64,000 bases of DNA from JAJEAD01 sp965221555 (GTDB lineage: Bacteria; Pseudomonadota; Gammaproteobacteria; HK1), in NCBI GenBank assembly GCA_965221555.1, contig OZ244895.1, positions 2,294,001-2,358,000 on the forward strand, given 5' to 3'. How positions within the stretch are numbered: position 1 is the first letter of the stretch; each line of letters begins with the position of its first letter. The notes below the pieces were generated by a model. It made no database searches. It had not been told where the DNA came from and was given only the letters and a program-made list of their open reading frames with translations. The translations under genes and the position numbers were made by a program. This document shows positions 18,329-27,290 of the stretch, piece by piece.

Positions 18329-20722
18329 ATGCAGGTCGTTCTTCCGGTTTTGCCGCTGCGCGACGTCGTCGTGTATCCGCATATGGTCATTCCTCTCTTC
18401 GTCGGCCGCAGCCGGTCGATCCGCGCCCTCGACCGTGCGATGGAGGTGGACAAGCGAATCCTTCTGGTGGCCCAGAAGGACGCTACCCAGGACGAGCCGG
18501 GCCCCGAAGACATTCACCGGGTCGGTACCGTCTCGACCATCCTCCAGCTCCTCAAGTTGCCGGACGGCACCGTCAAGGTGCTGGTCGAGGGAGGGGAGCG
18601 CATCCGCATCGGGAGTTTCACCGAAGAGGCCGAGTATCTGTCCGCGGAGACCAGCGCACTCGAAGCGGACCCGAGCGACGAACGCGAGACCGAAGCGCTG
18701 TCTCGCTCTCTCCTCACGCAGTTCGAGCAGTACGTAAAGCTCAACAAGAAGGTTCCCCCCGAGATTCTCGCCTCGCTCACCAACATCGACGATCCGGGAC
18801 GCCTTGCCGACACCGTTGCGGCCCATCTCTCGGTAAAGATCGAGCAGAAACAGGAGATCCTGGAGATCGCCAGCGTCTCGGGCCGCCTTGAACACATCGT
18901 CAGCCTGCTGGAGGAGGAAATCGACCTGCTTCAGGTCGAGAAACGCATCCGCGGCCGAGTCAAGCGACAGATGGAGAAGAGCCAGCGCGAGTACTACCTG
19001 AATGAGCAGATGAAGGCGATTCAGAAGGAGCTCGGCGACATGGACGACGCTCCGAACGAGGTCGAGGAGCTGTCGCGCAAGATCGAAAAGGCCGGCATGA
19101 CCAAGGAAGCCAAGGGGAAGGCGACCGCGGAGCTCAACAAGCTGCGAATGATGTCATCCATGTCCGCCGAAGCCACGGTGGTGCGCAACTACATCGACTG
19201 GCTGGTCGGAGTGCCATGGAAGAAGCGCACGAGAATCCGCCATGATCTCGCCGAAGCCGAGACGGTGCTCGAGGCCGACCACTACGGACTGGAGAAGGTC
19301 AAGGAACGCATCGTCGAGTACCTGGCCGTCCAGCACCGGGTCAGGAAGCTCAAGGGGCCGATTCTTTGTCTTGTGGGTCCGCCGGGCGTGGGCAAGACGT
19401 CATTGGGACAGTCGATTGCGCGTGCTACGCATCGCAAGTTCATCCGCATGTCGTTGGGCGGGGTACGCGACGAGGCCGAGATTCGCGGACACCGGCGGAC
19501 CTACATTGGCGCGCTTCCCGGGAAGATCATTCAGAACCTCGCCAAGGTGGGGGTGCGCAACCCGCTCTTTCTTCTGGACGAAGTGGACAAGATGTCGATG
19601 GATTTCAGGGGCGATCCGTCTTCGGCCCTCCTCGAGGTGCTCGATCCGGAGCAGAACCACACGTTCAACGATCACTATCTGGAGGTCGACTACGATCTCT
19701 CCGATGTGATGTTCGTGGCCACCGCCAATACGTTGAACATACCTCCGGCGTTGCTCGATCGCATGGAGGTCATACGTCTGGCGGGTTATACCGAGGACGA
19801 GAAAGTCGCGATCGCGAATCGTTACCTGGTCCCGAAGCAGATGAAGAACAACGGTCTGCACGACAAGGAGCTCGGCATTTCCGATCCGGCGATTCGAGAC
19901 ATCGTCCGCTACTGGACCCGGGAGGCGGGGGTGCGGAATGTGGAACGCGAGGTGGCCAAGATTTGTCGCAAGGTGGTGAAGCGGCAAGTGTCGGCCAACT
20001 CGACGGGGCGAGTGCGCATAGGACCGCGAAGTCTCGAGAAGTACCTGGGTGTCAAACGCTATCGGCACGGACAGAGCGAACGAAAGGACCGCGTGGGCCA
20101 GGCAACGGGGCTGGCCTGGACCGAGGTGGGAGGAGACCTCCTGACCATCGAGGCCGCGGTGATGTCGGGCAAGGGCAAGCCGACGTATACCGGTCAGCTC
20201 GGAGACGTCATGCAGGAGTCGATTCAGGCCGCCATCACCGTGGTCCGGACGCGGGCTCAGGCTCTCGGGATCTCACCGGACTTCTATCAGAAGCACGACA
20301 TCCACATTCACGTTCCGGAAGGGGCGACTCCCAAGGATGGCCCGAGTGCCGGGGTGGGCATGTGCACCGCGCTCGTCTCCGCGTTGTCCGGCGTGCCGGT
20401 GCGATCGAGTGTCGCAATGACCGGAGAGATCACCCTGCGTGGCGCGGTGTTGCCGATCGGCGGTCTCAAGGAAAAACTGCTCGCGGCGCTTCGTGGCGGA
20501 ATCGAGATCGTGATGATTCCGGAAGAGAACCAGCGAGAGCTCAGCGAGATTCCCGCCAACATCAAGCAGAACCTGGATATCCGCGCGGTCAAGTGGATAG
20601 ATCAGGTTCTGGAAGTCGCCCTGCTTCACAGGGCGGAACGGGTTCCGGATGAAGACGTGGTCGTGGATGCGGAGCAGACGCCGGAAGGAGAGGAGCCGCG
20701 AGAGCCGCTTACCACCCACTGA
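18329..20722 (+). CDS. lon: ATP-dependent protease Lon
   Basis: 797 residues: N-terminal substrate-binding domain (about 1-200), coiled coil, AAA+ module with Walker A GPPGVGKTS near residue 350 and FLLDEVDKM, then a C-terminal protease domain with the Ser-Lys dyad, S673 in DGPSAGVGM and K714 in IGGLKEK. It degrades misfolded and regulatory proteins in the cytoplasm. ATG at 18329 follows TTAGAGGGG with eight-base spacing; an in-frame GTG at 18320 would overlap that SD. The acidic tail (EDVVVDAEQTPEGEEP) is typical. In most relatives hupB and ppiD follow; here a repeat element and two tRNA genes come between lon and ppiD and hupB is absent. Confidence 0.97.
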   Translation: MQVVLPVLPLRDVVVYPHMVIPLFVGRSRSIRALDRAMEVDKRILLVAQKDATQDEPGPEDIHRVGTVSTILQLLKLPDGTVKVLVEGGERIRIGSFTEEAEYLSAETSALEADPSDERETEALSRSLLTQFEQYVKLNKKVPPEILASLTNIDDPGRLADTVAAHLSVKIEQKQEILEIASVSGRLEHIVSLLEEEIDLLQVEKRIRGRVKRQMEKSQREYYLNEQMKAIQKELGDMDDAPNEVEELSRKIEKAGMTKEAKGKATAELNKLRMMSSMSAEATVVRNYIDWLVGVPWKKRTRIRHDLAEAETVLEADHYGLEKVKERIVEYLAVQHRVRKLKGPILCLVGPPGVGKTSLGQSIARATHRKFIRMSLGGVRDEAEIRGHRRTYIGALPGKIIQNLAKVGVRNPLFLLDEVDKMSMDFRGDPSSALLEVLDPEQNHTFNDHYLEVDYDLSDVMFVATANTLNIPPALLDRMEVIRLAGYTEDEKVAIANRYLVPKQMKNNGLHDKELGISDPAIRDIVRYWTREAGVRNVEREVAKICRKVVKRQVSANSTGRVRIGPRSLEKYLGVKRYRHGQSERKDRVGQATGLAWTEVGGDLLTIEAAVMSGKGKPTYTGQLGDVMQESIQAAITVVRTRAQALGISPDFYQKHDIHIHVPEGATPKDGPSAGVGMCTALVSALSGVPVRSSVAMTGEITLRGAVLPIGGLKEKLLAALRGGIEIVMIPEENQRELSEIPANIKQNLDIRAVKWIDQVLEVALLHRAERVPDEDVVVDAEQTPEGEEPREPLTTH

Positions 20723-20730
20723 AGGGGGAG

Positions 20731-20912
20731 AGCCCGCGATTTCACCGGTTGTCGGCCACATCAAGCGCCAGGATTCCGATAGTGGGCGCACGGCCCGAAA
20801 GATGCCGAAGAACGTGGCCGACACGAAGTCGTTGCGACGCGATGGAATACGGGGCCCGCAACCGCGAGCATATTGGCGTCCGAGCGTCGAGAATGCGGTG
20901 AAACTTGTGGTC
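20731..20912 (-). repeat. Intergenic repeat element, copy B (about 182 bp, reverse orientation)
   Basis: Begins nine bases after the lon stop codon. It shares CGCAACCGCGAGCATATTGG (reverse complement of the family interior) and GATTTCACCG/CGGTGAAAC at the two ends. The ends match each other less well than in copies C and E, so this copy looks more decayed. Confidence 0.75.
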
Positions 20913-20962
20913 AAGGCTGGCAACGCACCAGCGGAGATCGTAGACTGGCGCGCCTCCTTTCC

Positions 20963-21038
20963 GGGTGCTTAGCTCAGCGGGGAGAGCGTCGCCCTTACAA
21001 GGCGAAGGCCGGGGGTTCGAGCCCCTCAGCACCCACCA
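20963..21038 (+). tRNA. tRNA-Val(TAC)
   Basis: 76 bases with encoded CCA. Acceptor GGGTGCT pairs with AGCACCC; anticodon loop CTTACAA gives TAC; T-loop TTCGAGC. Confidence 0.95.
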
Positions 21039-21046
21039 CCCGATTC

Positions 21047-21123
21047 GGAGCGGTAGTTCAGTTGGTTAGAATGCCGGCCTGTCACGCCGGAGGTCGCGGG
21101 TTCGAGTCCCGTCCGCTCCGCCA
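21047..21123 (+). tRNA. tRNA-Asp(GTC)
   Basis: 77 bases with encoded CCA. Acceptor GGAGCGG pairs with CCGCTCC, discriminator G; anticodon loop CTGTCAC gives GTC. It lies eight bases after tRNA-Val and only 15 bases before the ppiD start codon. Confidence 0.95.
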
Positions 21124-21138
21124 AATCTCCACCAGTCG

Positions 21139-23055
21139 ATGCTGCAGCTGATTCGTGATCGCGCGACGGGATGGGTCGCGTGGACGATCGTCACCCTGAT
21201 AATCATCCCCTTTGCGCTGTGGGGCGTCTACGACTACATGACGCCCAGCCAGGGAGTCGCCATCGCTACGGTCAACGGCGTCGAAGTGGACTCGCGCGAC
21301 TTCAGTCGGCTTTACCAGCAGCAGCGCAACCAGCTTCTGAGCCTTCTCGGAGACGCCGCCCGGGCCGATCTGATCGATGACGAACGGCTGCGAGATCAGG
21401 CGCTCGATCAGCTGATCGACAACGAAGTGATGGTTCAGGTCAGCCGGGAAGATCGGCTGCGAATCGGAGACCGTCGGCTTGCGGAGGCCATCTCCACCTT
21501 GCCCCCGTTCCAGGGCGAGGATGGGTTTTCCGAGGCGCTGTACAACGTGTACCTGCGCAATCAGGGGTTCGGTCCTCTGGGCTTCGAGGCGCAGATGCGT
21601 CGCAATCTCCTCGTGGAACAGGTGGTTTCGGCGGTCGGTCGCGCGGTCGCCCCGAGCGAGCACGAATACCGGGAAGCGCTGCGTCTTCTCGCCCAGGAGA
21701 GGGTCTACTCCTCGTTGCGCATCCCGGCCGAGGCCTACCAGCCCGACGACGTGGACGAAAGCGAGATCCGGGAGCACTATGAGTCCAACCGCGCGCGCTT
21801 CTCGAGGCCCGAGCAGGTCCGCGTCGAGTACATCGAGCTGTCGCGTGACGAGATGGCGCGGGAAGTGGTGGTCGAGGAGTCCGAGCTGCAGAGCCTCTAC
21901 CAGGACCGCAAGGCGAGCTACGTGCGGCCCGTCCAGGTCGAAGCCAGACACATTCTCGTGGAGCTCGCGGACGATGCCGGCGAGGAAGCCGAGGCGGCCG
22001 CACGGGAGAAGATGGAGGACATCTCACGCGAGCTCGCCGATGGCATGTCCTTCGCGGAAGCGGCCGAAACCTGGTCGGAGGATCCGGGTTCCTCACGCTC
22101 GGGTGGTTCTCTCGGATGGTTCTCACCCGGAGTGATGGATCCCGCCTTCGAAGAAGCGGCATTCGCGTTGGGCGAAGGCGAGCGTAGCGATGTGGTGCGC
22201 ACCCCCTTCGGTCTTCATCTCATCGAAGTGACGGATCGCAGAGAAGCTGGAATCGCGGACTTCGAGGAAGTGCGCGACCAGCTGCTCTCGGACTATCAGC
22301 TCGAGACCGCGGAGCAACTCTTCTACGAACAGGTCGAGCAGCTTGCCAACCTTGCCTTCGAGTACCCCGATACGCTCGAGGTGGCGGCAGAGGAGCTCGG
22401 CGTCCCGCTCCAGGAGACCGAGTTCGTGTCCCGTGATTCGGTGGGTCAGCCGGGTATTGCCGGAGAACCCGGTTTTGTCGGCGCGGCGTTCAGCGTCGAG
22501 GTGTTGCAAGAGGGTAACAATTCGGATCTGCTGGAGTTCGACGCAACGCGCGTAGCGGTCCTGCGAGTCCAGGAACATCGACCGGCCCGGGGACGGGAGT
22601 TCGAAGAAGTCAAGGAAGAGGCGAGAAGGGAGCTGCAGGAAGCCTTGGGCGCGGAGCGTGCCCGGGAAGTTGGGGTGGACCTCATTTCCCGGCTCCGAAG
22701 CGGAGAGTCGCAAGAGGCACTCGCCGAGGAGATCGGATTCGAGTGGTCGGGAGAGGAGCGGGTCGGGAGGGATGAGTCGCACTCTTCACCGGCGTTGAGA
22801 AATCTGGTCTTCAGAATGCCGGCGCCCTCGGGAGGCGATGTTCCGAGCTACGATGGGCTGGTCGACGGTGGTGGCGACTTCGTGGTGGTCGCGTTGCGCG
22901 CGGTGGAGGCGGGTGAGCTCGACGACCAGGACGCCGCCGAGGCCCGGGCGCGAGAACGTCTCGCTCTGGATCTCGGCCGAGCCGAGTTCGAGGCGACCGT
23001 CGAGAGCTTTCGCGCCGAGGCGGAAGTCCTGGTGAACGAAGAGAGTTTCCGCTGA
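21139..23055 (+). CDS. ppiD: Periplasmic folding chaperone / peptidyl-prolyl isomerase PpiD
   Basis: 638 residues. Residues 1-11 are cytoplasmic, 12-32 form one inner-membrane anchor (GWVAWTIVTLIIIPFALWGV), and the remainder is periplasmic. A SurA-like N-domain spans about 35-200. A parvulin domain near 265-365 shows VEARHILVELAD, GGSLGWFSPGVMDPAFEEAAFAL and TPFGLHLIEV. A C-terminal chaperone-like region completes the typical length. PpiD assists proteins emerging from the Sec translocon. ATG at 21139 lies 15 bases after the tRNA-Asp 3' end with no recognisable SD, yet the N-terminus MLQLIRDRATGWVAW is family-like. Gene order lon-ppiD is normal apart from the missing hupB. Confidence 0.93.
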   Translation: MLQLIRDRATGWVAWTIVTLIIIPFALWGVYDYMTPSQGVAIATVNGVEVDSRDFSRLYQQQRNQLLSLLGDAARADLIDDERLRDQALDQLIDNEVMVQVSREDRLRIGDRRLAEAISTLPPFQGEDGFSEALYNVYLRNQGFGPLGFEAQMRRNLLVEQVVSAVGRAVAPSEHEYREALRLLAQERVYSSLRIPAEAYQPDDVDESEIREHYESNRARFSRPEQVRVEYIELSRDEMAREVVVEESELQSLYQDRKASYVRPVQVEARHILVELADDAGEEAEAAAREKMEDISRELADGMSFAEAAETWSEDPGSSRSGGSLGWFSPGVMDPAFEEAAFALGEGERSDVVRTPFGLHLIEVTDRREAGIADFEEVRDQLLSDYQLETAEQLFYEQVEQLANLAFEYPDTLEVAAEELGVPLQETEFVSRDSVGQPGIAGEPGFVGAAFSVEVLQEGNNSDLLEFDATRVAVLRVQEHRPARGREFEEVKEEARRELQEALGAERAREVGVDLISRLRSGESQEALAEEIGFEWSGEERVGRDESHSSPALRNLVFRMPAPSGGDVPSYDGLVDGGGDFVVVALRAVEAGELDDQDAAEARARERLALDLGRAEFEATVESFRAEAEVLVNEESFR

Positions 23056-23086
23056 GATCCCCGGTGCGGGGGCCCGCGAAGTCTCT

Positions 23087-23683
23087 TCAGAGCATCAGCC
23101 GGGCCGCGTTGCGGAATCGGTTTCTCAAGAAGTCGATCTGATCGGCGAGGATGCGCCGATTGGACAGCACGAGATACTCCGCACGATTCGGTACGTAGGG
23201 TACCGCGAGCAGGCTGAGCCCGGCCTCTTCGGGGCGCCGGGCGCCCTTGGCGTGATTGCAAGGCTTGCACGCCGTCACCACGTTGCTCCAGCAGTCCCGG
23301 CCCCCCCGGGAGAGGGGGAGGATGTGATCGCGAGTGAGCATGCGCTCGGGAAACTGCTTCCCACAGTAGAGGCAGAGGTGACCGTCCCGCAGAAAGAGCT
23401 CGCGGTTCGAGAGCGGCGGTACGAGGGTCTCGGCCCCGCCTTGTCGCAGACGCCCCTTCGTCGCGATGATCGAATTGACGGTGATGCGGGAGCGGCGCCC
23501 GGAGTGTCGGTTCGTTCCGCCACAGACGGTGAACGAATGTTCACCCGCATGCCACGCGATCATGTCGCGCGACTCGAGTACGACGGCGGCGCGCCATGGA
23601 ATCCAGCGCACCGGCTGTCCGGTGACGTCGAGCCTCAGGATCAAGGGACGCACGTCCAGGGCTTGGGAGGTCGGGGTCGTCAT
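23087..23683 (-). CDS. HNH endonuclease family protein
   Basis: 198 residues. A zinc/HNH module occupies the C-terminal half: CLYCGKQF, then LTRDHILPLSRGGRDCWSNVVTACKPCNHAKG, giving two CxxC pairs around the DH-N-H core. This chromosomal type (about 170-200 residues, N-terminal region rich in strands) is widespread in proteobacteria and its role is not known; it is not adjacent to restriction or phage genes. ATG at 23683 starts MTTPTSQALDV; another in-frame ATG at 23731 would add 16 residues and neither has a good SD. It is convergent with ppiD. Confidence 0.82.
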   Translation of the reverse strand: MTTPTSQALDVRPLILRLDVTGQPVRWIPWRAAVVLESRDMIAWHAGEHSFTVCGGTNRHSGRRSRITVNSIIATKGRLRQGGAETLVPPLSNRELFLRDGHLCLYCGKQFPERMLTRDHILPLSRGGRDCWSNVVTACKPCNHAKGARRPEEAGLSLLAVPYVPNRAEYLVLSNRRILADQIDFLRNRFRNAARLML

Positions 23684-24079
23684 GGATGGTTCACTGGCGC
23701 GGGACGGCGCGCGGCCATTGTGCACGAACATTGACGAAACTCAAGAAATCGGGCTCTCAGCCCGCAACACTCCTTCCCGCACCTGCTCTCACCGACGGGT
23801 GAAAGCGCCACCCCCTTCCGGCGCTACCCCGGCCCATCCCGCCGTCCGCGTCCTGGTGTGGACGCACTCGCGAGCATTAACGGAGTTAGCCCGGATGTTT
23901 CACCGATTTTCGGCCGCTTCGGGCGCCAAGATGCCGTGATAGCAGGAAGCACGGACTGAAAGACGCTGAAGGCGTAGCCGACACTACGTCAAAGCGGCTT
24001 GAGGGAGGGAGGCCCGCAGCCGCGAGCATATTGGCGTCCGCAGCAGGAAATCGGTGAAACATCCGGGCTAGGCCGGCTC
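23684..24079. other. Intergenic region, mostly repeat copy C
   Basis: The first 200 bases (23684-23886) carry no recognisable gene; they would hold the promoter for the HNH gene on the minus strand, though I see no clear boxes. The rest is the repeat element at 23887-24070. Confidence 0.5.
23887..24070 (-). repeat. Intergenic repeat element, copy C (184 bp, best-preserved ends)
   Basis: Bases 23887-23909 and 24048-24070 are perfect 23-bp inverted repeats (core GCCCGGATGTTTCACCGAT), each with TA as the outermost dinucleotide. The interior, read on the minus strand, carries GGACGCCAATATGCTCGCGG, GTGTCGGCTACG and CTATCACGGCATCTTGGCGC, shared with copies D and E. Same length as copy A. It lies nine bases from the fabI stop codon. 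Confidence 0.9.
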
Positions 24080-24871
24080 TCAGCCCGGGGCGTCGTCGGA
24101 AAATCCCATCGCGTGGTACCCCGCGTCGACATGCAGGATCTCTCCGGTGATGCCGGAGGCGAGGTCGGAGCACAGGAAGGCGGCCGCGTTGCCCACATCG
24201 TCCAGTCCCACATTCCGGCGCAGCGGCGCATTGCGTTCGGCGTGCTCGAGGAATCGACGGAAGTCCGCGATGCCCGCCGCGGCCAGAGTCTTGATGGGGC
24301 CGGCCGAGATCGCGTTCACGCGTATTCCCCGCGGACCGAGCGAGCTGGCCATGTAGCGTACGCTCGCCTCCAGGCTTGCCTTTGCCGGACCCATGACGTT
24401 GTAGTTGGGCACGGCACGCTCCGCCCCCAGATAGGTCAGGGTGAGCAGTGCGCCCATCCGATTGCGCATCATGGGGCAGACGCGTTTCGCCAGCGCAATC
24501 AAGCTGTATGCGCTGACATCGTGCGCAAGACGGAAACCATCGCGCGTGCTGACATCAAGGAAGTCGCCCCGCAGCTCCTCTCTCGGGGCGAATGCGACCG
24601 CGTGCACACAGATGTCCAGGGCGTCCCAGTCCTGCCCCAACCGTGTCGTCGCTTGGGCGATGGATGCATCGGAGGCAACGTCGCACTCGTAGCAGAGAGA
24701 GCAGTCGAGTGTGGCCGCGAGGTTGCGAACCCGATCCTCGAGGCGTTGATTCTGATACAGGAATGCGAGCTCCGCCCCTTCGCGGCGCATCGCACTGGCG
24801 ATGCCCCACGCGATAGATCGGTTACTCGCAACCCCCGTTATCAGCGCGCGCTTTCCTGTGAGGAAACCCAC
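24080..24871 (-). CDS. fabI: Enoyl-[acyl-carrier-protein] reductase (NADH), FabI type
   Basis: 263-residue short-chain dehydrogenase that reduces enoyl-ACP in the last step of fatty acid elongation. Typical FabI features: N-terminal GKRALITGVASNRSIAWGIA nucleotide-binding stretch, the CDVASD segment, TYLGAERAVPNYNVMGPAKA with catalytic Tyr and Lys in Y-X6-K spacing, and GPIKTLAAAGI. The pattern is that of triclosan-type FabI rather than FabV or FabL. ATG at 24871 gives the canonical N-terminus. It lies between mltD (upstream on the same strand, 19-base gap) and repeat copy C. Confidence 0.96.
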   Translation of the reverse strand: MGFLTGKRALITGVASNRSIAWGIASAMRREGAELAFLYQNQRLEDRVRNLAATLDCSLCYECDVASDASIAQATTRLGQDWDALDICVHAVAFAPREELRGDFLDVSTRDGFRLAHDVSAYSLIALAKRVCPMMRNRMGALLTLTYLGAERAVPNYNVMGPAKASLEASVRYMASSLGPRGIRVNAISAGPIKTLAAAGIADFRRFLEHAERNAPLRRNVGLDDVGNAAAFLCSDLASGITGEILHVDAGYHAMGFSDDAPG

Positions 24872-24890
24872 TTGGAGACTTCCGTTCGTT

Positions 24891-26876
24891 CTAAAGGGAG
24901 TTGGTGGCCGCCTTGCCCGCGGCCCCGGAGGGAGGGGAGACCTTCAGGGTCTGTCCGGGACGCAGGACGCCGTCGATGGAAAGCTCATTCCAGGTGGCGA
25001 GCAGTTGGGCCGAGATCGAGTGTCGGCGGGCAATCAGCCAGAGGCTGTCGCCATTGCGTACCACGTAGCTGTTGTTGTCGCTCTCCTTGGAGTACCCGCC
25101 GGGGTGTTCCCGACGCGGTCCGCCGTGTACTTGGAGGATTTCTCCGGGCATGAGCCAGCTATCGGGATCGAGTCCGTTCCAGACTCGCAGTTCATGGACG
25201 GACACCCCATAGCGGCGCGCGATGAGCCACAGATTGTCGCCGCTGCGTACCAAATGGCGACCGGGCTCTCGTGGTGCGGGAGCCGCACGGAGCTCGAGGA
25301 CCTGTCCGGGCATGAGCAAGACTTCGGGATCGAGCCGGTTCCACGCGACGAGATCGGCAAGACGGACTCCGTAGCGGCGGGCGATGAGCCACAAGCTCTC
25401 CCCTTCCTTTACCCGGTGCCGATCTGCCCGCGCAGCACCCGCACCGCCGCGTTGCGCAAGTGAGCGTTCCGTTGGCACTTGCGAACCGCGAGCGCCCGCG
25501 GTGTCGAGACTTGGGCGCCCGTTCGGGACAAGGAGGTTGTCTCCAATCCTGATCAGGGTGCCGTCGAGACGGTTGTGACGAGCGATGACGTCGACGCTGG
25601 TGCGGTACCGGATGGCGAGTTCACTCAGGGTGTCGCCGGAGACCACTTCATGGCGGTGCCACGTCACCTGTTGTCCGGGGGAGAGCGATGCGACCCGGCG
25701 CGCGAACGCGTCGGCGCCCGATGCCGGGACGAGTAGCTCATGCGGACCCTGCGGGTCGGTTGCCCACCGGCGATACCCTGCGTTCAGCCGGTACAGTCGG
25801 TCCAGATCGATCTCCGCGAGTTCGGCGGCGAGAGCGAGGTCGATCTGATGATCCAGTTCAACGATTCGGAAGCTGACTTCATCGGGAACGTGTCGCAAGG
25901 TCATGCCGTAATGCCCGGGACGCGCAACGATGTCACAGACCGCGAGCCAGCGCGGTATATAGGTGCGTGTCTCCCGGGGGACCTTGAGTGACCAGAAGTC
26001 GATAGGTTTTCCGTTCTTTCGGTTGCGGGCAATCGCCCGTCTGAGGTTGCCTTCTCCCCAGTTGTATGCGGCGACCGCGAGCAGCCAATCCTCATTGAAG
26101 TCCCGGTGGAGCTTCTCGAGGTAGTCGAAGGCGGCCGCGGTGGCCGCCACGAGATCCCGCCGGCCGTCGTACCACCAGTTGATGCGAAGGCCGTACATTC
26201 GGGCGGTGGAGGGAATGAACTGCCACAGTCCCGCCGCCCGCGCGTGCGAGTAGGCGAATGGCTGAAACGCGCTCTCGACGACGGGCAGAAGGGCGAGTTC
26301 GAGCGGAAGACCCCGCCGTTCCGCCTCTCGGACGATGTAGGGGAGATAGTCGCGCGAGCGCTCCGCCACCCGGTCGAAGTAGTCGTGGTTGCTCTGGAAC
26401 CAATCCGCCTGACGCTGGACTCGGCTCGAATGGGGGCGGGGGATGGTGAACTGGCGGCGCATTCGTGCCCAGATGTCCGGATCGGCAAGCGGCGCCTGTT
26501 CCTGAATCTCACGTACGGCCAATTCGCGTACGGCCACTTCGCTTGCTGACAGTTCACGCGCCGACACTTCACGCGCCGCCAGCTCGCGCGCAGTTGCCCC
26601 GGCGTGAGCGTGCCGAGCCTCGAACGCCTCGCGCGCCGCCGGCCGGGCGTGAGCATGCCGAGGCTTTGATTGTTGCGACTTCGGGGCCGACGCCGACACT
26701 TGCGGATGTGCCCGGGACGATGGCTCGGGCTCGAGCTGCGCTACCTGGGCCGCGACCACCGGGACGTTGCGTGCCTGATTCAGCGTTGGCTCAACCCCCT
26801 GATCGTGGACCAGGCTCTTCGGCGCACAAGCGGAAAGCGCCACCATTGCCGCAATCGCCGGGGGAAGCTGCGCCAT
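24891..26876 (-). CDS. mltD: Membrane-bound lytic murein transglycosylase D with four LysM domains
   Basis: 661 residues. Lipobox LSAC puts the lipidated Cys at residue 17. An Arg/Glu/Ala-rich low-complexity linker (about 75-125, repeated ARELA/REV units) precedes the SLT domain (about 150-310), where E201 in LLPVVESAFQPF is the catalytic acid, followed by AAGLWQFIPSTA and AVAAYNWGEGN. Four LysM peptidoglycan-binding domains lie near 408-451, 487-530, 541-584 and 604-647; the last three share the block SLWLIARR or NLWLIARR. It cleaves glycan strands from the outer membrane. The start is uncertain: ATG 26876 gives a lipoprotein signal lacking basic residues, and an upstream in-frame GTG would supply them. 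The gloB gene often found next to it is missing. Confidence 0.93.
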   Translation of the reverse strand: MAQLPPAIAAMVALSACAPKSLVHDQGVEPTLNQARNVPVVAAQVAQLEPEPSSRAHPQVSASAPKSQQSKPRHAHARPAAREAFEARHAHAGATARELAAREVSARELSASEVAVRELAVREIQEQAPLADPDIWARMRRQFTIPRPHSSRVQRQADWFQSNHDYFDRVAERSRDYLPYIVREAERRGLPLELALLPVVESAFQPFAYSHARAAGLWQFIPSTARMYGLRINWWYDGRRDLVAATAAAFDYLEKLHRDFNEDWLLAVAAYNWGEGNLRRAIARNRKNGKPIDFWSLKVPRETRTYIPRWLAVCDIVARPGHYGMTLRHVPDEVSFRIVELDHQIDLALAAELAEIDLDRLYRLNAGYRRWATDPQGPHELLVPASGADAFARRVASLSPGQQVTWHRHEVVSGDTLSELAIRYRTSVDVIARHNRLDGTLIRIGDNLLVPNGRPSLDTAGARGSQVPTERSLAQRGGAGAARADRHRVKEGESLWLIARRYGVRLADLVAWNRLDPEVLLMPGQVLELRAAPAPREPGRHLVRSGDNLWLIARRYGVSVHELRVWNGLDPDSWLMPGEILQVHGGPRREHPGGYSKESDNNSYVVRNGDSLWLIARRHSISAQLLATWNELSIDGVLRPGQTLKVSPPSGAAGKAATNSL

Positions 26877-27290
26877 CCGGGTCAACCCCCGGATCGTTCC
26901 GGAAGCGACGCCACGCTCACAGCGCCGTCCCTTGACTGCGCAACCTGCGGACACAGTTGGAATCTGTCTCGCGAATCTCATCAATCGGCACCAACACCGC
27001 CCGGAGCGGCGCCGGCGCATCCTAGGTAGCGTTTGGAAACGGGTCAAGAATCCCCCCGGCCGATTCGAAGATGCTCGCCGGCGCTCGAACGCCACGCCCG
27101 GTAACGACACGAACGGGCATGCCTGTTCGCCATAGGCCTCGATCAAATGGCGGCGGGCCTCCCCTCGACCCCGGCGGGGCCAGCCCGGGACGGGAGGTCC
27201 GTCCCGCCGAAATCGCGCCCCCCGCTTGCCACATGCGGGGGTGGGGGGAATACTGGCACATATCGGGTCACGGGACAGTGAGAATTCGTG
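26877..27290. other. Divergent intergenic region between mltD and the methyltransferase gene
   Basis: About 414 bases without a supportable gene. It contains a compact stem-loop at 27186-27206 (CGGGACGG, loop GAGGT, CCGTCCCG) and a TTGACT at 26932 with no convincing -10. gloB often occupies this position in relatives, but no glyoxalase II motif (THxHxDH) is seen in any frame. Confidence 0.5.
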
